From Flavisolibacter nicotianae (GTDB taxonomy: Bacteria > Bacteroidota > Bacteroidia > Chitinophagales > Chitinophagaceae), in contig NZ_RBCI01000004.1 of assembly GCF_003628535.1 (NCBI RefSeq), positions 248,001 to 312,000 of the forward strand: a stretch of 64,000 nucleotides of DNA, given 5' to 3'. The notes below the pieces were generated by a model. The model worked only from the letters and a program-made list of their open reading frames with translations. It searched no databases and was not told the origin of the DNA. Below, piece by piece: positions 46,419 through 55,449 of the stretch. How positions within the stretch are numbered: the first letter of the stretch is position 1; the number at the start of each line of letters is the position of its first letter. The translations under genes were made by a program, and so were the position numbers.

Positions 46419-48857
46419 TTACAACCCCCTGCGCTTTGCCGCGATCGACGTCGCCACCGTCACAAAACTGACAATGGTGATCGAGCTTACCGGCATGAGG
46501 GTGGCTGCGACCATCGGCGACAGTTTTGCCTGAACGGCAAAGCTCAGACCTACGAAATTGTAAAGGATGGAAATGATCCAGCTTGCCAGCACAATGCGTT
46601 TTCCGGCGAGGGCATAGGAGAGAAAGGCATTCAGCATACCCACTTTGCTGCTGTCAAGAATTGCATCGGATGCCGGTGTGAACTGGCTGGTGTTCTCACT
46701 GACCGCAATCCCGACATTGCTTTGCTTTAGTGCACCGGCATCGTTGAGGCCATCGCCCAGCATAAGCACGCTGGCCGTTCCCGTTTCTTTCAGATTTTTA
46801 ATATAATCGAGCTTGTCCTTCGGCGACTGGTTGAAGAGCATCGGAGTTTTTTTTCCAAAAAATGCCCGCAGCTTTTCCTGTTCCGCACTGTTGTCCCCGG
46901 AAAGAAGGTGAAGCGAAAAACCCGATCCTTCCAGTTTCCGAACCATCTCTTTTACTCCGTCCCGGTAAAGATTATGAATGGCAAAATAGCCTTTTACATT
47001 GTTGTCAACGGCAACCCACACTTCGGCACTGCCGCCTCTTGAATCATGGTAGCCGGTTACAAAACGGCAGGAACCGATTTTCACTGCCACACCGTTAATG
47101 AACCCTTCTGCGCCTTTCCCGGCTGTTTCCTTAAATCCTTCCACCGGCAGGGCAAATACGGCTGTTTTTTTCAGCAGGTGTTCCTTGATCAACCGGCTTA
47201 GAGGATGGGCGCTTTCTGTTGCCAGCGAATACACGGCGGCCATTTCGTCTGCGCTCAACAGTCCAAGCAATTCAATCTCCGCGTTGGAAGTGTAGGTCAG
47301 TGTACCCGTTTTGTCAAAGACGATGTTGTTCACACGGGCAAGCGACTCGATCACCGTCGCATTCTTCAGGTAAAGTTTATTCTTGCCATAATAGCGCAGC
47401 ATATTGCCAAACGTAAACGTTGCCGACAGCAGGAGCGAACAGGGACAAGCCACGATCAGCGAAGCCGTGATGGCAGGCAGTACATTCTTCGGATCTGCAA
47501 TTCCCCAGTAAATTCCGGCAGCCGCAGCAACCGCCAGGAGCACCGCGGTAAAATAGCGGCTCCAGGGATGGATGAAAGATTTTTCCCCATTCTTACTGTG
47601 GGCAAAAAAATCATTATTGTTCCAAAGTTGGGTGATATAACTCTGGTTGACCGTTTTGATCACCCGCAATTCAATGCTCCCGCCCAGTTGCTTTGCCCCT
47701 GCATAAATCAGATCGCCTCTTTTCCTGGCAACCGGTGTGTTTTCTCCCGACACAAAGCTGTAATCAATATTTGCCTCACCGCTAATCAGCACGGAATCGG
47801 CCGGGATCATTTCCTGGTGGCGCACGATGATGTGATCGTCTTTTCGCAGGCTGCTAATGGTGGCAGGAATCTCGGTGCCATTCTCCACTTTGGTAATACC
47901 CAGCGGGAAGTAGGATTTATAATCCCTGTCGAAGGAAAAACTGTCGTAGGTTTTGTTTTGAAACCAACGGCCCGCCAGCATGAATAACACGATGCCGCTC
48001 ATGCTGTCGAAATAGCCTGCGCCGGTGCCGCTAAGCACTTCGTATACACTTCGCGAAAACGTGATGAGAATGGAGAGGGCAATCGGTGCATCGATGTTCA
48101 GCCACTTTTGCTGCAAGCCTTTCCAGGCAGAAACAAAAAAATCGGAAGCGCTGTAAAAGAAAACCGGCAGTGCCAGCAACAGGTTGAGATAAATAAAAAG
48201 GTGTTTGAGCGTGCCTTCAGCGATGTCGCCGGACGAAAAATATTCCGGGAAGCTAAGCATCATGATATTGCTAAAGCAAAATCCTACAACACCAATCTTG
48301 TAAAATTGTTTGCGGCTGACTTTTTTTTCTTTTTTGGCCTCCTCTTCACTGAGACTAATGGCTGGCTCGTAACCGATGAAGGCCAAAAGCTCCACCACCT
48401 TGCGAAGCGACGTTTCGCTATGGCTGAACGCAATAAAAACCTCTTTGCGCTGGAAATTGGTTTTGGAAAACAGGATTCCCGGTTGAATGGCGTGGAGGTT
48501 TTCCAGGAGCCAGATACAGGAGGCACAGTGCATCTGCGGCAGGTAAAATGTGACCTGGCTTTGCTTTTCGTCGCTGAAGGAAAGGAGTTTTTGTATGACT
48601 TCCGGTGTGTCCAGGAATGCAAATTTTTCCGATGCGAATTTTCCCCTGGCTTTGATACCCGGCGTGTTGCTCAGGTCATAATAGTTGCAAAGACCGTTGT
48701 CTTTTAAAAGTCCATACACAAAGCGGCAGCCATCGCAACAAAAAAAATGGCCGTCATCTGCAATTGACCTGTCGCAGGACTCGCCACAGTGATAACACTG
48801 TACGGTTGTTTTGGCAGGGTTTTCTTTTTTTCTGACCGGTGCTTCGACAAGGGGCAT
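46419..48857 (-). CDS. ccoI: CcoI/FixI copper-transporting P-type ATPase
   Basis: 812 aa. The N-terminus has a Zn-ribbon-like cysteine cluster (CYHCGESC at 21-28; CCDGC at 40-44) typical of Bacteroidota CcoI, then a heavy-metal domain with MHCASC (109-114). Membrane core with CPC motif (471-473), phosphorylation site DKTGTLT (515-521), the HP motif SAHPLSRL and the hinge LGDGLNDAGAL. It moves copper for the CcoN active site. It is 268 nt upstream of ccoS in the same orientation. Confidence 0.95.
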   Translation of the reverse strand: MPLVEAPVRKKENPAKTTVQCYHCGESCDRSIADDGHFFCCDGCRFVYGLLKDNGLCNYYDLSNTPGIKARGKFASEKFAFLDTPEVIQKLLSFSDEKQSQVTFYLPQMHCASCIWLLENLHAIQPGILFSKTNFQRKEVFIAFSHSETSLRKVVELLAFIGYEPAISLSEEEAKKEKKVSRKQFYKIGVVGFCFSNIMMLSFPEYFSSGDIAEGTLKHLFIYLNLLLALPVFFYSASDFFVSAWKGLQQKWLNIDAPIALSILITFSRSVYEVLSGTGAGYFDSMSGIVLFMLAGRWFQNKTYDSFSFDRDYKSYFPLGITKVENGTEIPATISSLRKDDHIIVRHQEMIPADSVLISGEANIDYSFVSGENTPVARKRGDLIYAGAKQLGGSIELRVIKTVNQSYITQLWNNNDFFAHSKNGEKSFIHPWSRYFTAVLLAVAAAAGIYWGIADPKNVLPAITASLIVACPCSLLLSATFTFGNMLRYYGKNKLYLKNATVIESLARVNNIVFDKTGTLTYTSNAEIELLGLLSADEMAAVYSLATESAHPLSRLIKEHLLKKTAVFALPVEGFKETAGKGAEGFINGVAVKIGSCRFVTGYHDSRGGSAEVWVAVDNNVKGYFAIHNLYRDGVKEMVRKLEGSGFSLHLLSGDNSAEQEKLRAFFGKKTPMLFNQSPKDKLDYIKNLKETGTASVLMLGDGLNDAGALKQSNVGIAVSENTSQFTPASDAILDSSKVGMLNAFLSYALAGKRIVLASWIISILYNFVGLSFAVQAKLSPMVAATLMPVSSITIVSFVTVATSIAAKRRGL

Positions 48858-48935
48858 AGTGGCAGCAAAAGTTCAAAAGATGAACCTGTAGCCGGCTGAG
48901 AAGCATCAACGGAAAAGATGAGAAAAATCAGGAGA

Positions 48936-48988
48936 ATTCAAAAGGCAAAAAAAATAGAAATCTTTCACATGCAGACTGCCTTTTGAAT
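48936..48988. repeat. Perfect 12-bp inverted repeat between the Fe-S oxidoreductase and ccoI
   Basis: Arms ATTCAAAAGGCA (48936-48947) and TGCCTTTTGAAT (48977-48988), loop 29 nt. On the - strand it follows the Fe-S oxidoreductase stop by 6 nt and precedes ccoI; it could separate their transcripts. Confidence 0.6.
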
Positions 48989-48994
48989 GTTGAC

Positions 48995-50311
48995 TTAACT
49001 ATTGGCCCATGCATCCCTGTCGTCCGGGCTAAACTTCCAGGGCGCAAAATTATTTTCCACGTTGCTGTACATCCCATTCCATTCGGAAGGCTGGTTGCTC
49101 TCTTCCAAGGCAAGGTAGCGCTTCAGCTGGTTGATGATGTGCAAAGGGTCAATCAGCACAGGGCAGACCTGCACACAAGCCTGGCAGGAGGTGCAGGCCC
49201 ACAATTCTTCGGTGGTGATGTAGTCGTGGAGAAGCGATTTGCCATCATCCTGCAAGGAGCCGGATTTCTCGCGGCTATTGCCGATTTCTTCCATCCGGTC
49301 GCGGGTGTCCATCATGATCTTTCGTGGCGACAGCAGTTTTCCGGTTTGGTTGGCGGGGCACTGCTGCGTGCAGCGTCCGCACTCGGTGCAGGTATAGGCA
49401 TCGAGCAGGTTCTTCCACGACAGGTCGGTCACGTCCTTGGCACCAAAGCGCTTGTGTTCTTCCGGCGCCGCGTCGGTTGGAACGGTCTCTGGCTGCATGG
49501 CATACAATACCTCTTTTTGAATCTCGGGCATGTTCACCATTTTGGCCTGTGGCTTCAGCCTCGCATAATACGTATTCGGAAAAGCCAGGATGATGTGCAA
49601 GTGTTTGGAGTAAGGCAGGTAGTTCAGGAAAACGAAAATTCCCGTAATGTGCAGCCACCAGGCACCGCGTTCAATGCCGACAAGCGAAGACGCATCCAAA
49701 TTTGCAAAAAGCGGTGTGAGCAAACCGGACACCAGGAAATTCGTTTGCACCTCCGCATAGTGCCCGACGTTTTTCAACTGCAAGGCTTTGTCCGATGCAT
49801 TCATGAGAAGGAACAGCGACATCAGCACAATCTCGAACGCCAGGATATAATTGGCATCCTTTCGTGGCCAGCCGCCACTGAGTTCCTGCTGGTTCAGGCG
49901 TTTTACCTTAACAACATTGCGGCGCAGGAGAAACACAACGCAGGCGCTCAGTACCAGAAACGCAAGGACTTCGAAAAAATTAATCACGAATGAATAAAAC
50001 CCTCCCAACGACGGCGCAAACAAACGGTGCGTGCCCAAAAGGCCATCGAGGATGATCTCTAAAATTTCAATGTTGATCACAACAAAACCGGCATAGACGG
50101 CGAGGTGCAACAGGGCAACCAGCGGCTTGTCGAACATGCGCTTCTGGCCAAAGGCAATCAGCCACACATTGCGCCAGCGATCGGGGTGCGGCTCAAAATT
50201 TTCATCCCTGCCCAGGTTGATGTTCTTACGGATAAAGCCAACTTTTTTTACAAAAATCCAGACAGCGACAGCGACAAGCAGGAGAAATAAAATTTGTTGC
50301 ACGATTTGCAT
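48995..50311 (-). CDS. Membrane-bound (Fe-S) oxidoreductase (heterodisulfide-reductase-like)
   Basis: 438 aa. N-terminal membrane part with about five helices (NarI-like, His-containing), then a soluble domain with two [4Fe-4S] sites: CTECGRCTQQCP (Cys308, 311, 314, 318) and CTSCQACVQVCP (Cys373, 376, 379, 383). In many Bacteroidota this gene is followed by a separate CCG-domain Fe-S protein; no such partner is present between it and ccoI. Its electron donor and acceptor are unknown. Gene order suggests a link to respiration. It is divergent from the phosphoribosyltransferase, 33 nt apart. Confidence 0.9.
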   Translation of the reverse strand: MQIVQQILFLLLVAVAVWIFVKKVGFIRKNINLGRDENFEPHPDRWRNVWLIAFGQKRMFDKPLVALLHLAVYAGFVVINIEILEIILDGLLGTHRLFAPSLGGFYSFVINFFEVLAFLVLSACVVFLLRRNVVKVKRLNQQELSGGWPRKDANYILAFEIVLMSLFLLMNASDKALQLKNVGHYAEVQTNFLVSGLLTPLFANLDASSLVGIERGAWWLHITGIFVFLNYLPYSKHLHIILAFPNTYYARLKPQAKMVNMPEIQKEVLYAMQPETVPTDAAPEEHKRFGAKDVTDLSWKNLLDAYTCTECGRCTQQCPANQTGKLLSPRKIMMDTRDRMEEIGNSREKSGSLQDDGKSLLHDYITTEELWACTSCQACVQVCPVLIDPLHIINQLKRYLALEESNQPSEWNGMYSNVENNFAPWKFSPDDRDAWANS

Positions 50312-50344
50312 AATGCTAATTTAAGCCCGGTAAAAATAAGTCAA

Positions 50345-50851
50345 ATGCCTTCTGCAGAAACAAAGAGTTCGATCCTTGATAAAGAAACGGTGCGACGGAA
50401 AATTAAACGCATGGCGCTGGAAATTGCCGAACAAAACACGGAGGAAAATGAACTGATCATCGCCGGTATCGTGGGCAATGGAGAAATCGTAGCGCGGTCG
50501 GTTGCCGCCGAACTGCAAACGATCGTCCCCGTGAAGGTCAGTGTTGTGACCATTCAATTAAATAAAAAAGAACTGCGGGATGTTTCGGTAGAGGGACAGG
50601 CTTCGTTCCAGGATAAAGTCATCATCATCGCGGATGACGTGGCCAATACCGGCAAAACCATGTTTTTTGCCCTGAAGCCATTTTTGGCATCGACACCCAA
50701 AAAGCTGCAAACGCTTGTCCTGGTAGAGCGAAGCCACAAACTTTTTCCCATCCAAACGGATTATGCCGGCCTGACGATTGCCACAACACTGCAGGAACAC
50801 ATCGCGGTCGAAACAAAAGAAGGTGAGATCACCGGCGCCTGGTTGTTCTAG
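50345..50851 (+). CDS. PyrR-like phosphoribosyltransferase
   Basis: 168 aa from ATG 50345 (an earlier in-frame ATG at 50294 lies inside the divergent gene). Type I phosphoribosyltransferase fold with the PRPP-binding motif IIIADDVANTG (93-103) and an N-terminal flexible hood. It resembles the PyrR group; whether it salvages uracil or regulates pyrimidine genes cannot be told. It is divergent from the Fe-S oxidoreductase. Confidence 0.88.
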   Translation: MPSAETKSSILDKETVRRKIKRMALEIAEQNTEENELIIAGIVGNGEIVARSVAAELQTIVPVKVSVVTIQLNKKELRDVSVEGQASFQDKVIIIADDVANTGKTMFFALKPFLASTPKKLQTLVLVERSHKLFPIQTDYAGLTIATTLQEHIAVETKEGEITGAWLF

Positions 50852-50856
50852 TACGG

Positions 50857-50917
50857 TTCACAAGTTAGTGTCGCTACTAAATTAACTCGTCAACCCGTGA
50901 ACATATAAACTTGTGAA
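50857..50917. repeat. 10-bp perfect inverted repeat between convergent genes
   Basis: Arms TTCACAAGTT (50857-50866) and AACTTGTGAA (50908-50917), loop 41 nt. It fills the gap between the convergent phosphoribosyltransferase and DUF2279 genes, 6 nt after one stop and 5 nt before the other. A bidirectional transcript end is possible; there is no long T-run. Confidence 0.6.
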
Positions 50918-50921
50918 TTTT

Positions 50922-51860
50922 TCAGAATGCCAGGGCTTTCAGTTTAAATTTTCCCCTTGAAAATTCGAGAGCCGGCGCTGGAATCTTTACACAGTTGAAC
51001 GCAGAAAAAACGGAACGGAGCAACTTACTGCCGGTTTTAATTTTTGTCAGGTCGATGTCGGGTGCCAGGTACCACTGCCGGTAGCGACGAAGGTCGCGCC
51101 GATCGAAAACGACAGCGCCGCTTTTGTCTGTTGCCAGGTTTTCGAATCCGCCAAACATGCCTTCCGCACCATAGCCCAACGAAAGGTTCAGCCATCCGGG
51201 CATCTTCGTTTCCGGCAAAAAAGCACGAAGGTTGGCGCTGAGCCAATAGGTTTGTGCGTTGTAATCCTTTAGCAACCGTCCCTGGAAAGAACGGCCAAAC
51301 AGCTTGTCCGCCCTTGCCTCGAGGTCGGGCTGGTCATACTTCGCGGGGTGGGCAGAAAACTTGAACCCGATGCGTTGGTCGTTCCACAAACGTTGCTGGC
51401 CGGCAAACAGCGAAGCGCCCAATATATCGGCGGCTGCATCGCCCCAGCTCCATCCCCATTCAGCAGAACGGCCATCGAGGTATTCGATGGAAAGCATGTA
51501 GAGCAGGCTGCTGCCCGTGCCGAGGATGAGGGCATTGTTTGGCGACACGCCGGCCCATCGCCACATGTTTGTCGTCATGCGGCTGGTGTGGTAGGCGGTC
51601 CACGCATGGCCAACCTTGTCGACCTGCAGCCATTCGCCGTTATCGTTAAACGTATGAAAGGAGGTACGGGGATAATCCTTGTACCAGGCCTGGCTCAGAA
51701 AAAGAAAGGATCCTCCGTAGCCGGCCGTGGTTAACGCTCCGATGGTCCACTTGCGGGCTGGAGAATCAAAACGATTACCGGATACACGTAGGGTGGCGGT
51801 ATCCTGGCAGACTGCCGTTACCGAATAAAAAATCAAAATGGAAAGAAGGCCGTTCTTCAC
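50922..51860 (-). CDS. DUF2279 family secreted protein
   Basis: 312 aa from GTG 51860. Signal peptide KNGLLSILIFYSVTAVCQ. The family strings WLQVDKVGHAWTAYHTSR and SAEWGWSWGDAAADILGA are clear (YfiM/DUF2279). Function unknown; an envelope or outer membrane location is likely. The GTG start is preferred over an upstream in-frame start (51905) because a TACATTTG box ends 4 nt before it and the signal peptide begins there. Confidence 0.88.
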   Translation of the reverse strand: MKNGLLSILIFYSVTAVCQDTATLRVSGNRFDSPARKWTIGALTTAGYGGSFLFLSQAWYKDYPRTSFHTFNDNGEWLQVDKVGHAWTAYHTSRMTTNMWRWAGVSPNNALILGTGSSLLYMLSIEYLDGRSAEWGWSWGDAAADILGASLFAGQQRLWNDQRIGFKFSAHPAKYDQPDLEARADKLFGRSFQGRLLKDYNAQTYWLSANLRAFLPETKMPGWLNLSLGYGAEGMFGGFENLATDKSGAVVFDRRDLRRYRQWYLAPDIDLTKIKTGSKLLRSVFSAFNCVKIPAPALEFSRGKFKLKALAF

Positions 51861-51864
51861 TGGC

Positions 51865-51872
51865 CAAATGTA
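51865..51872 (-). promoter_or_regulatory. TAnnTTTG promoter 4 nt before a GTG start
   Basis: TACATTTG on the - strand, followed by GCCA and then GTG of the DUF2279 gene. The same 4-nt distance separates the box from the SRP RNA 5' end, so the transcript is predicted to begin at or next to the GTG. Confidence 0.55.
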
Positions 51873-51957
51873 CGGCACATCTCTTCGCGGAGATGGAAAA
51901 AACAAATATCTTCAAACCCTCAAATCAGACTAAAACCAACCAATAAAACTTGTTTCT

Positions 51958-53685
51958 ATGGATGCAGTAATCGAACAAAAGGTGAATTCCTGGCTCAACG
52001 GTGCGTATGACGAAGATGTAAAAACGTCCATTAAAGAACTACAGAAAAACAATCCCGAAGATCTTGCAGATGCCTTTTACCGCAACCTCGAATTCGGGAC
52101 CGGCGGCTTGCGGGGCATTATGGGCATCGGCACCAACCGCATGAACAAATACACGGTTGGCATGGCCACGCAGGGCTATACCAATTACCTGAAAAAAAGC
52201 TTTCCCAACGAAGAGATAAAAGTGGCGATCGCTCACGACAGCCGCAACAACAGCCGCTTTTTTGCAGAAACGGCGGCCAATGTATTTGCGGCGAACGGTC
52301 TGAAAGTTTTCTTATTTGAAGACCTTCGTCCCACGCCGGAACTTTCGTTTACCATCCGCCATCTCGGCTGCAAAGGCGGTGTCGTCTGCACGGCCTCGCA
52401 CAACCCGAAAGAATACAACGGGTACAAAGCCTATTGGACCGATGGCGGTCAACTGGTGCCGCCGCACGACAAGGCAGTGATTGCCGAAGTGGAAAAAATC
52501 GCCGATGTAAACGATGTAAAATGGAGCGGGGGCGAAGCCAACATCACCATCATCGGTAAAGAACTTGACGACGCCTATGTTCAAATGGTCAAAAGCCTGA
52601 GTGTTTACCCGGAAGTGATCCGGCAGCAAAAAGACCTGAAAATCGTTTACACACCGATCCACGGAACGGGCATCAAGCAGGTACCGGCCGTGCTAAAAGC
52701 CTTCGGTTTTGAAAACGTGACGATCGTTGACGAGCAGGCCACACCCGATGGCAATTTTCCAACCGTGCATTATCCCAATCCCGAAGAAAGCGAGGCCATG
52801 AGCATCGGCCTGAAAAAAGCGCAGGAAATCGATGCCGACATTCTTTGCGGCACCGACCCGGATGCCGACCGTGTAGGCATCGGCGTGAAGGATACCAAGG
52901 GCAACTGGGTGCTGATGAACGGAAACCAGACGGCCGTACTGGCGTTTAATTACATGATCGAAAGCCGCAAGGAAAAAGGCTTGCAGCAGCCCAACGATAT
53001 GGTGGTAAAAACCATCGTCACGACCAACATGATCGATGTGATCGCAAAACAGGCCGGTGTCAACTGCTACAACGTGCTGACCGGTTTCAAATGGATTGCA
53101 GAACTGATCCGTGAAAAGGAAGGAAAGGAAAAATATATCGTAGGCGGTGAGGAAAGTTATGGCCTTATGATCGGTGATGAAGTGCGTGACAAGGACGCCG
53201 TGTCGGCCGTAGCCCTGCTCTGCGAAATGGCCGCTTACGAAAAATCAAAAGGTCGCAGCCTTTATGAAAAATTGCTCGACCTCTATGTAAAGTTTGGCTA
53301 CTACCAGGAAGACCTGATCTCGATTACCAAGAAAGGCCGTAACGGACAGCAGGAGATCGCCGACATGATGGAAAGCTTCCGTGCCAACCCGCCGAAAGAA
53401 CTGGCCGGCAGCAAGGTCATTCAATTGCTCGACTATGAAAAAGGCGTGAAGACCGACCTCACTTCCGGTGCAACGGAAACCATTCAACTGCCCAAGTCAA
53501 ACGTTCTGCAGTTTATCACGGAAGACGGCAGTAAAATCAGTGCACGGCCATCGGGCACGGAACCGAAGATCAAGTTTTATTTCAGCGTGAACACGCAGCT
53601 TTCGGCACCCGAACATTTTGCCGAAGCTCAGCAAAAAGCAAAGGGAAAGATCAAGCAGATCATCAGCGATATGAGCTTAGCATAG
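51958..53685 (+). CDS. Phosphoglucomutase / phosphomannomutase (alpha-D-phosphohexomutase)
   Basis: 575 aa. The active-site serine is Ser147 in CTASHNPKEYNGYK, the Mg-binding loop GTDPDADRVG (Asp300, 302, 304), the sugar-binding loop GGEESYG and the phosphate loop RPSGTEPKIKFY. The longer form matches phosphoglucomutase/PMM proteins (PgcA type). It interconverts hexose 1- and 6-phosphates for glycogen or cell-surface sugars. A strong intrinsic terminator follows at 53730. Confidence 0.95.
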   Translation: MDAVIEQKVNSWLNGAYDEDVKTSIKELQKNNPEDLADAFYRNLEFGTGGLRGIMGIGTNRMNKYTVGMATQGYTNYLKKSFPNEEIKVAIAHDSRNNSRFFAETAANVFAANGLKVFLFEDLRPTPELSFTIRHLGCKGGVVCTASHNPKEYNGYKAYWTDGGQLVPPHDKAVIAEVEKIADVNDVKWSGGEANITIIGKELDDAYVQMVKSLSVYPEVIRQQKDLKIVYTPIHGTGIKQVPAVLKAFGFENVTIVDEQATPDGNFPTVHYPNPEESEAMSIGLKKAQEIDADILCGTDPDADRVGIGVKDTKGNWVLMNGNQTAVLAFNYMIESRKEKGLQQPNDMVVKTIVTTNMIDVIAKQAGVNCYNVLTGFKWIAELIREKEGKEKYIVGGEESYGLMIGDEVRDKDAVSAVALLCEMAAYEKSKGRSLYEKLLDLYVKFGYYQEDLISITKKGRNGQQEIADMMESFRANPPKELAGSKVIQLLDYEKGVKTDLTSGATETIQLPKSNVLQFITEDGSKISARPSGTEPKIKFYFSVNTQLSAPEHFAEAQQKAKGKIKQIISDMSLA

Positions 53686-53729
53686 TCTTTGGACTGAGAT
53701 TTTAGGATTTAAAATCCTGATAAAAGAAA

Positions 53730-53762
53730 AGAGCCGTTCAACGATTGAGCGGCTCTTTTTTT
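53730..53762 (+). terminator. Intrinsic terminator after the phosphohexomutase gene
   Basis: Stem AGAGCCG / CGGCTCT (53730-53736 and 53750-53756), loop 13 nt, followed by a T-run through 53762. Confidence 0.9.
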
Positions 53763-53771
53763 AAAACAACA

Positions 53772-53794
53772 AAAGCGCTCTTGGGAAGCGCTTT
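53772..53794. terminator. Second hairpin, AAAGCGCT / AGCGCTTT
   Basis: Perfect 8-bp stem (53772-53779, 53787-53794), loop of 7 nt, directly after the first terminator. On the - strand it is followed by TTTTGTTGTTTT, so it may end transcripts from the opposite direction. Confidence 0.6.
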
Positions 53795-53944
53795 CTCGTT
53801 AGGCGGATGGACTTAATGCTTTATATATAAAATTGGTTGCACGATTTTGATAACACAAAGAAAACGGGTTTTTGCTGTAGGACAGGGATGCATTCGCCGA
53901 AAGGGATTTTTTCCACGTCCGGCCGCTGGAAAGTCTTCGGCCAA

Positions 53945-54529
53945 TTAAAAACGGGGAATGAGCCCGGGCACTGTCTGCTGGTAAACCCGGTATTGATCGC
54001 CAAATTCCGCTACCAGTTTTTCCTCTTCCAGTTGAATGGCAAGCAGGGTGTATACGGTGATCACAACATCGGCAATCAGCAGGGTAGAGGCGGGTACGAT
54101 CACCCATAATCCCCAAATGGCGAGGAAGGTGCCCGTATACAGGGGGTGGCGCATGTAACGGTGAATCCCGGTGATCATCAGCTCCGATGAGGGAGTTTCC
54201 TGGTAGAGGCTTTTCAGCCCGCTGAGGTTCGCAAAATATTTTTTGATACAGACAGCCATCAGGACCAGGCCGGCCAGCAAAAGAACACCGCCAATGATCC
54301 GCGTAGTGAAGGTTGGCTGAAACAGGTATTTGCCCGGGATGCCGAGTTGGTATACGACAAGGGCGACCAGGGAAACAGCGGCAAATACGGTATAAAAAAG
54401 CCGGTAGTAACGGTAATATTTTCCGGTCCGTTTGCGGACGGCGCTTTTAAAACCAAGATTGGCCATCACGCTGTGCAACACACCATATAAAATCCAGAGT
54501 ATGGCAAGAAGTATGTGGTGATAAAGCAT
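53945..54529 (-). CDS. Isoprenylcysteine-carboxyl-methyltransferase-like membrane protein
   Basis: 194 aa from ATG 54529, with about five helices. The core TGIHRYMRHPLYTGTFLAIWG contains the RHPxYxG motif of the ICMT/phospholipid-methyltransferase superfamily, followed by the C-terminal EEEKLVAEFGDQY pattern. These are S-adenosylmethionine-dependent membrane methyltransferases; the substrate in bacteria is mostly unknown. Divergent from pcm, 53 nt apart. Just before the ATG the - strand reads TACTTTTA, one base off a promoter box. Confidence 0.87.
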   Translation of the reverse strand: MLYHHILLAILWILYGVLHSVMANLGFKSAVRKRTGKYYRYYRLFYTVFAAVSLVALVVYQLGIPGKYLFQPTFTTRIIGGVLLLAGLVLMAVCIKKYFANLSGLKSLYQETPSSELMITGIHRYMRHPLYTGTFLAIWGLWVIVPASTLLIADVVITVYTLLAIQLEEEKLVAEFGDQYRVYQQTVPGLIPRF

Positions 54530-54570
54530 GGGGTAAAAGTACAATCTGAAAAAAGTAAAGTGGGGAAAAT

Positions 54571-54578
54571 TATATTTG
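54571..54578 (+). promoter_or_regulatory. pcm: TAnnTTTG promoter of pcm
   Basis: TATATTTG ends 4 nt before the pcm ATG (box, then CCGG, then ATG). The distance equals that between the same box and the SRP RNA 5' end, so the mRNA should be leaderless or nearly so. Confidence 0.65.
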
Positions 54579-54582
54579 CCGG

Positions 54583-55239
54583 ATGAGAGCGACTGAAGAC
54601 ACATACCGTCACAAAGGACTGCGCAGAAAACTGGTAGAAACGGTACGTAGCAAGGGTATCACCGACGAAAGAATCCTGACTGCTATTGAAAACATTCCCC
54701 GCCATTTTTTTCTTGATTCCGCGTTTGACGAAGTAGCCTATGAAGACAAGGCCTTTCCCATTGATGCAGGCCAAACCATTTCGCAACCGTACACGGTTGC
54801 CTATCAAACCCAACTGCTGGAAGTAAAGCCCCACGAAAAAGTACTCGAAATCGGAACAGGCAGTGCCTACCAGGCTTGTGTGCTGGCCGAGATTGGTGCG
54901 AAGGTGTTTACGATTGAACGGCAAAAAAAACTGTTCGACAGTAACAAGCAATTTCTTTTCCTGAAGAAATATCCCAACATTAAATTTTTTTATGGTGATG
55001 GTTACGAAGGACTGCCAACGTATGCGCCCTTCGACAAAGTGCTGATCACGGCCGCAGCGCCGGTCGTGCCGGTAAAGCTCATCACCCAACTCAAGCCAGG
55101 CGGTATGATGGTCATTCCTTTCGGCGGCGGCGACGTGCAGGTTATGAAGCGACTCATCAAGCAGCAGGACGGCAGCGTTAAAGAAGAAGTGTACGACCGC
55201 TTCAGCTTTGTGCCCATGCTACAAGGAAAAAATGATTAA
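54583..55239 (+). CDS. pcm: Protein-L-isoaspartate O-methyltransferase
   Basis: 218 aa. It methylates L-isoaspartyl residues in damaged proteins to start their repair. Family marks: AFPIDAGQTISQPYTVAYQTQLL, SAM-binding motif VLEIGTGSAYQACVLAE (84-100), and DKVLITAAAPVVP. The start codon is fixed by the box at 54571-54578 and by the family N-terminus. A strong terminator follows at 55325. Confidence 0.95.
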   Translation: MRATEDTYRHKGLRRKLVETVRSKGITDERILTAIENIPRHFFLDSAFDEVAYEDKAFPIDAGQTISQPYTVAYQTQLLEVKPHEKVLEIGTGSAYQACVLAEIGAKVFTIERQKKLFDSNKQFLFLKKYPNIKFFYGDGYEGLPTYAPFDKVLITAAAPVVPVKLITQLKPGGMMVIPFGGGDVQVMKRLIKQQDGSVKEEVYDRFSFVPMLQGKND

Positions 55240-55324
55240 GTAAAAAAAGGCAGGATACACAGTTTACCCTGGAATTGCTGGATGGTATTCCGGACCCAGG
55301 AAAAGTGAATTCAGCAAATAGTTT

Positions 55325-55355
55325 AAAAAAACGGCGGGCCTACCGCCGTTTTTTT
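55325..55355. terminator. Bidirectional intrinsic terminator between pcm and the DHFR-like gene
   Basis: Stem ACGGCGG / CCGCCGT (55331-55337, 55343-55349), loop of 5 nt, with an A-run before and a T-run after, so it works in both directions. The two flanking genes converge. Confidence 0.9.
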
Positions 55356-55449
55356 GTTGCCGTGCATTCCGTAACACCTTTTCAGACCAGGATTCATTTT
55401 TTGGAACATGGAAGCCGGCGCAGGTCACAAGCCTTTGCAGACGGCCATA

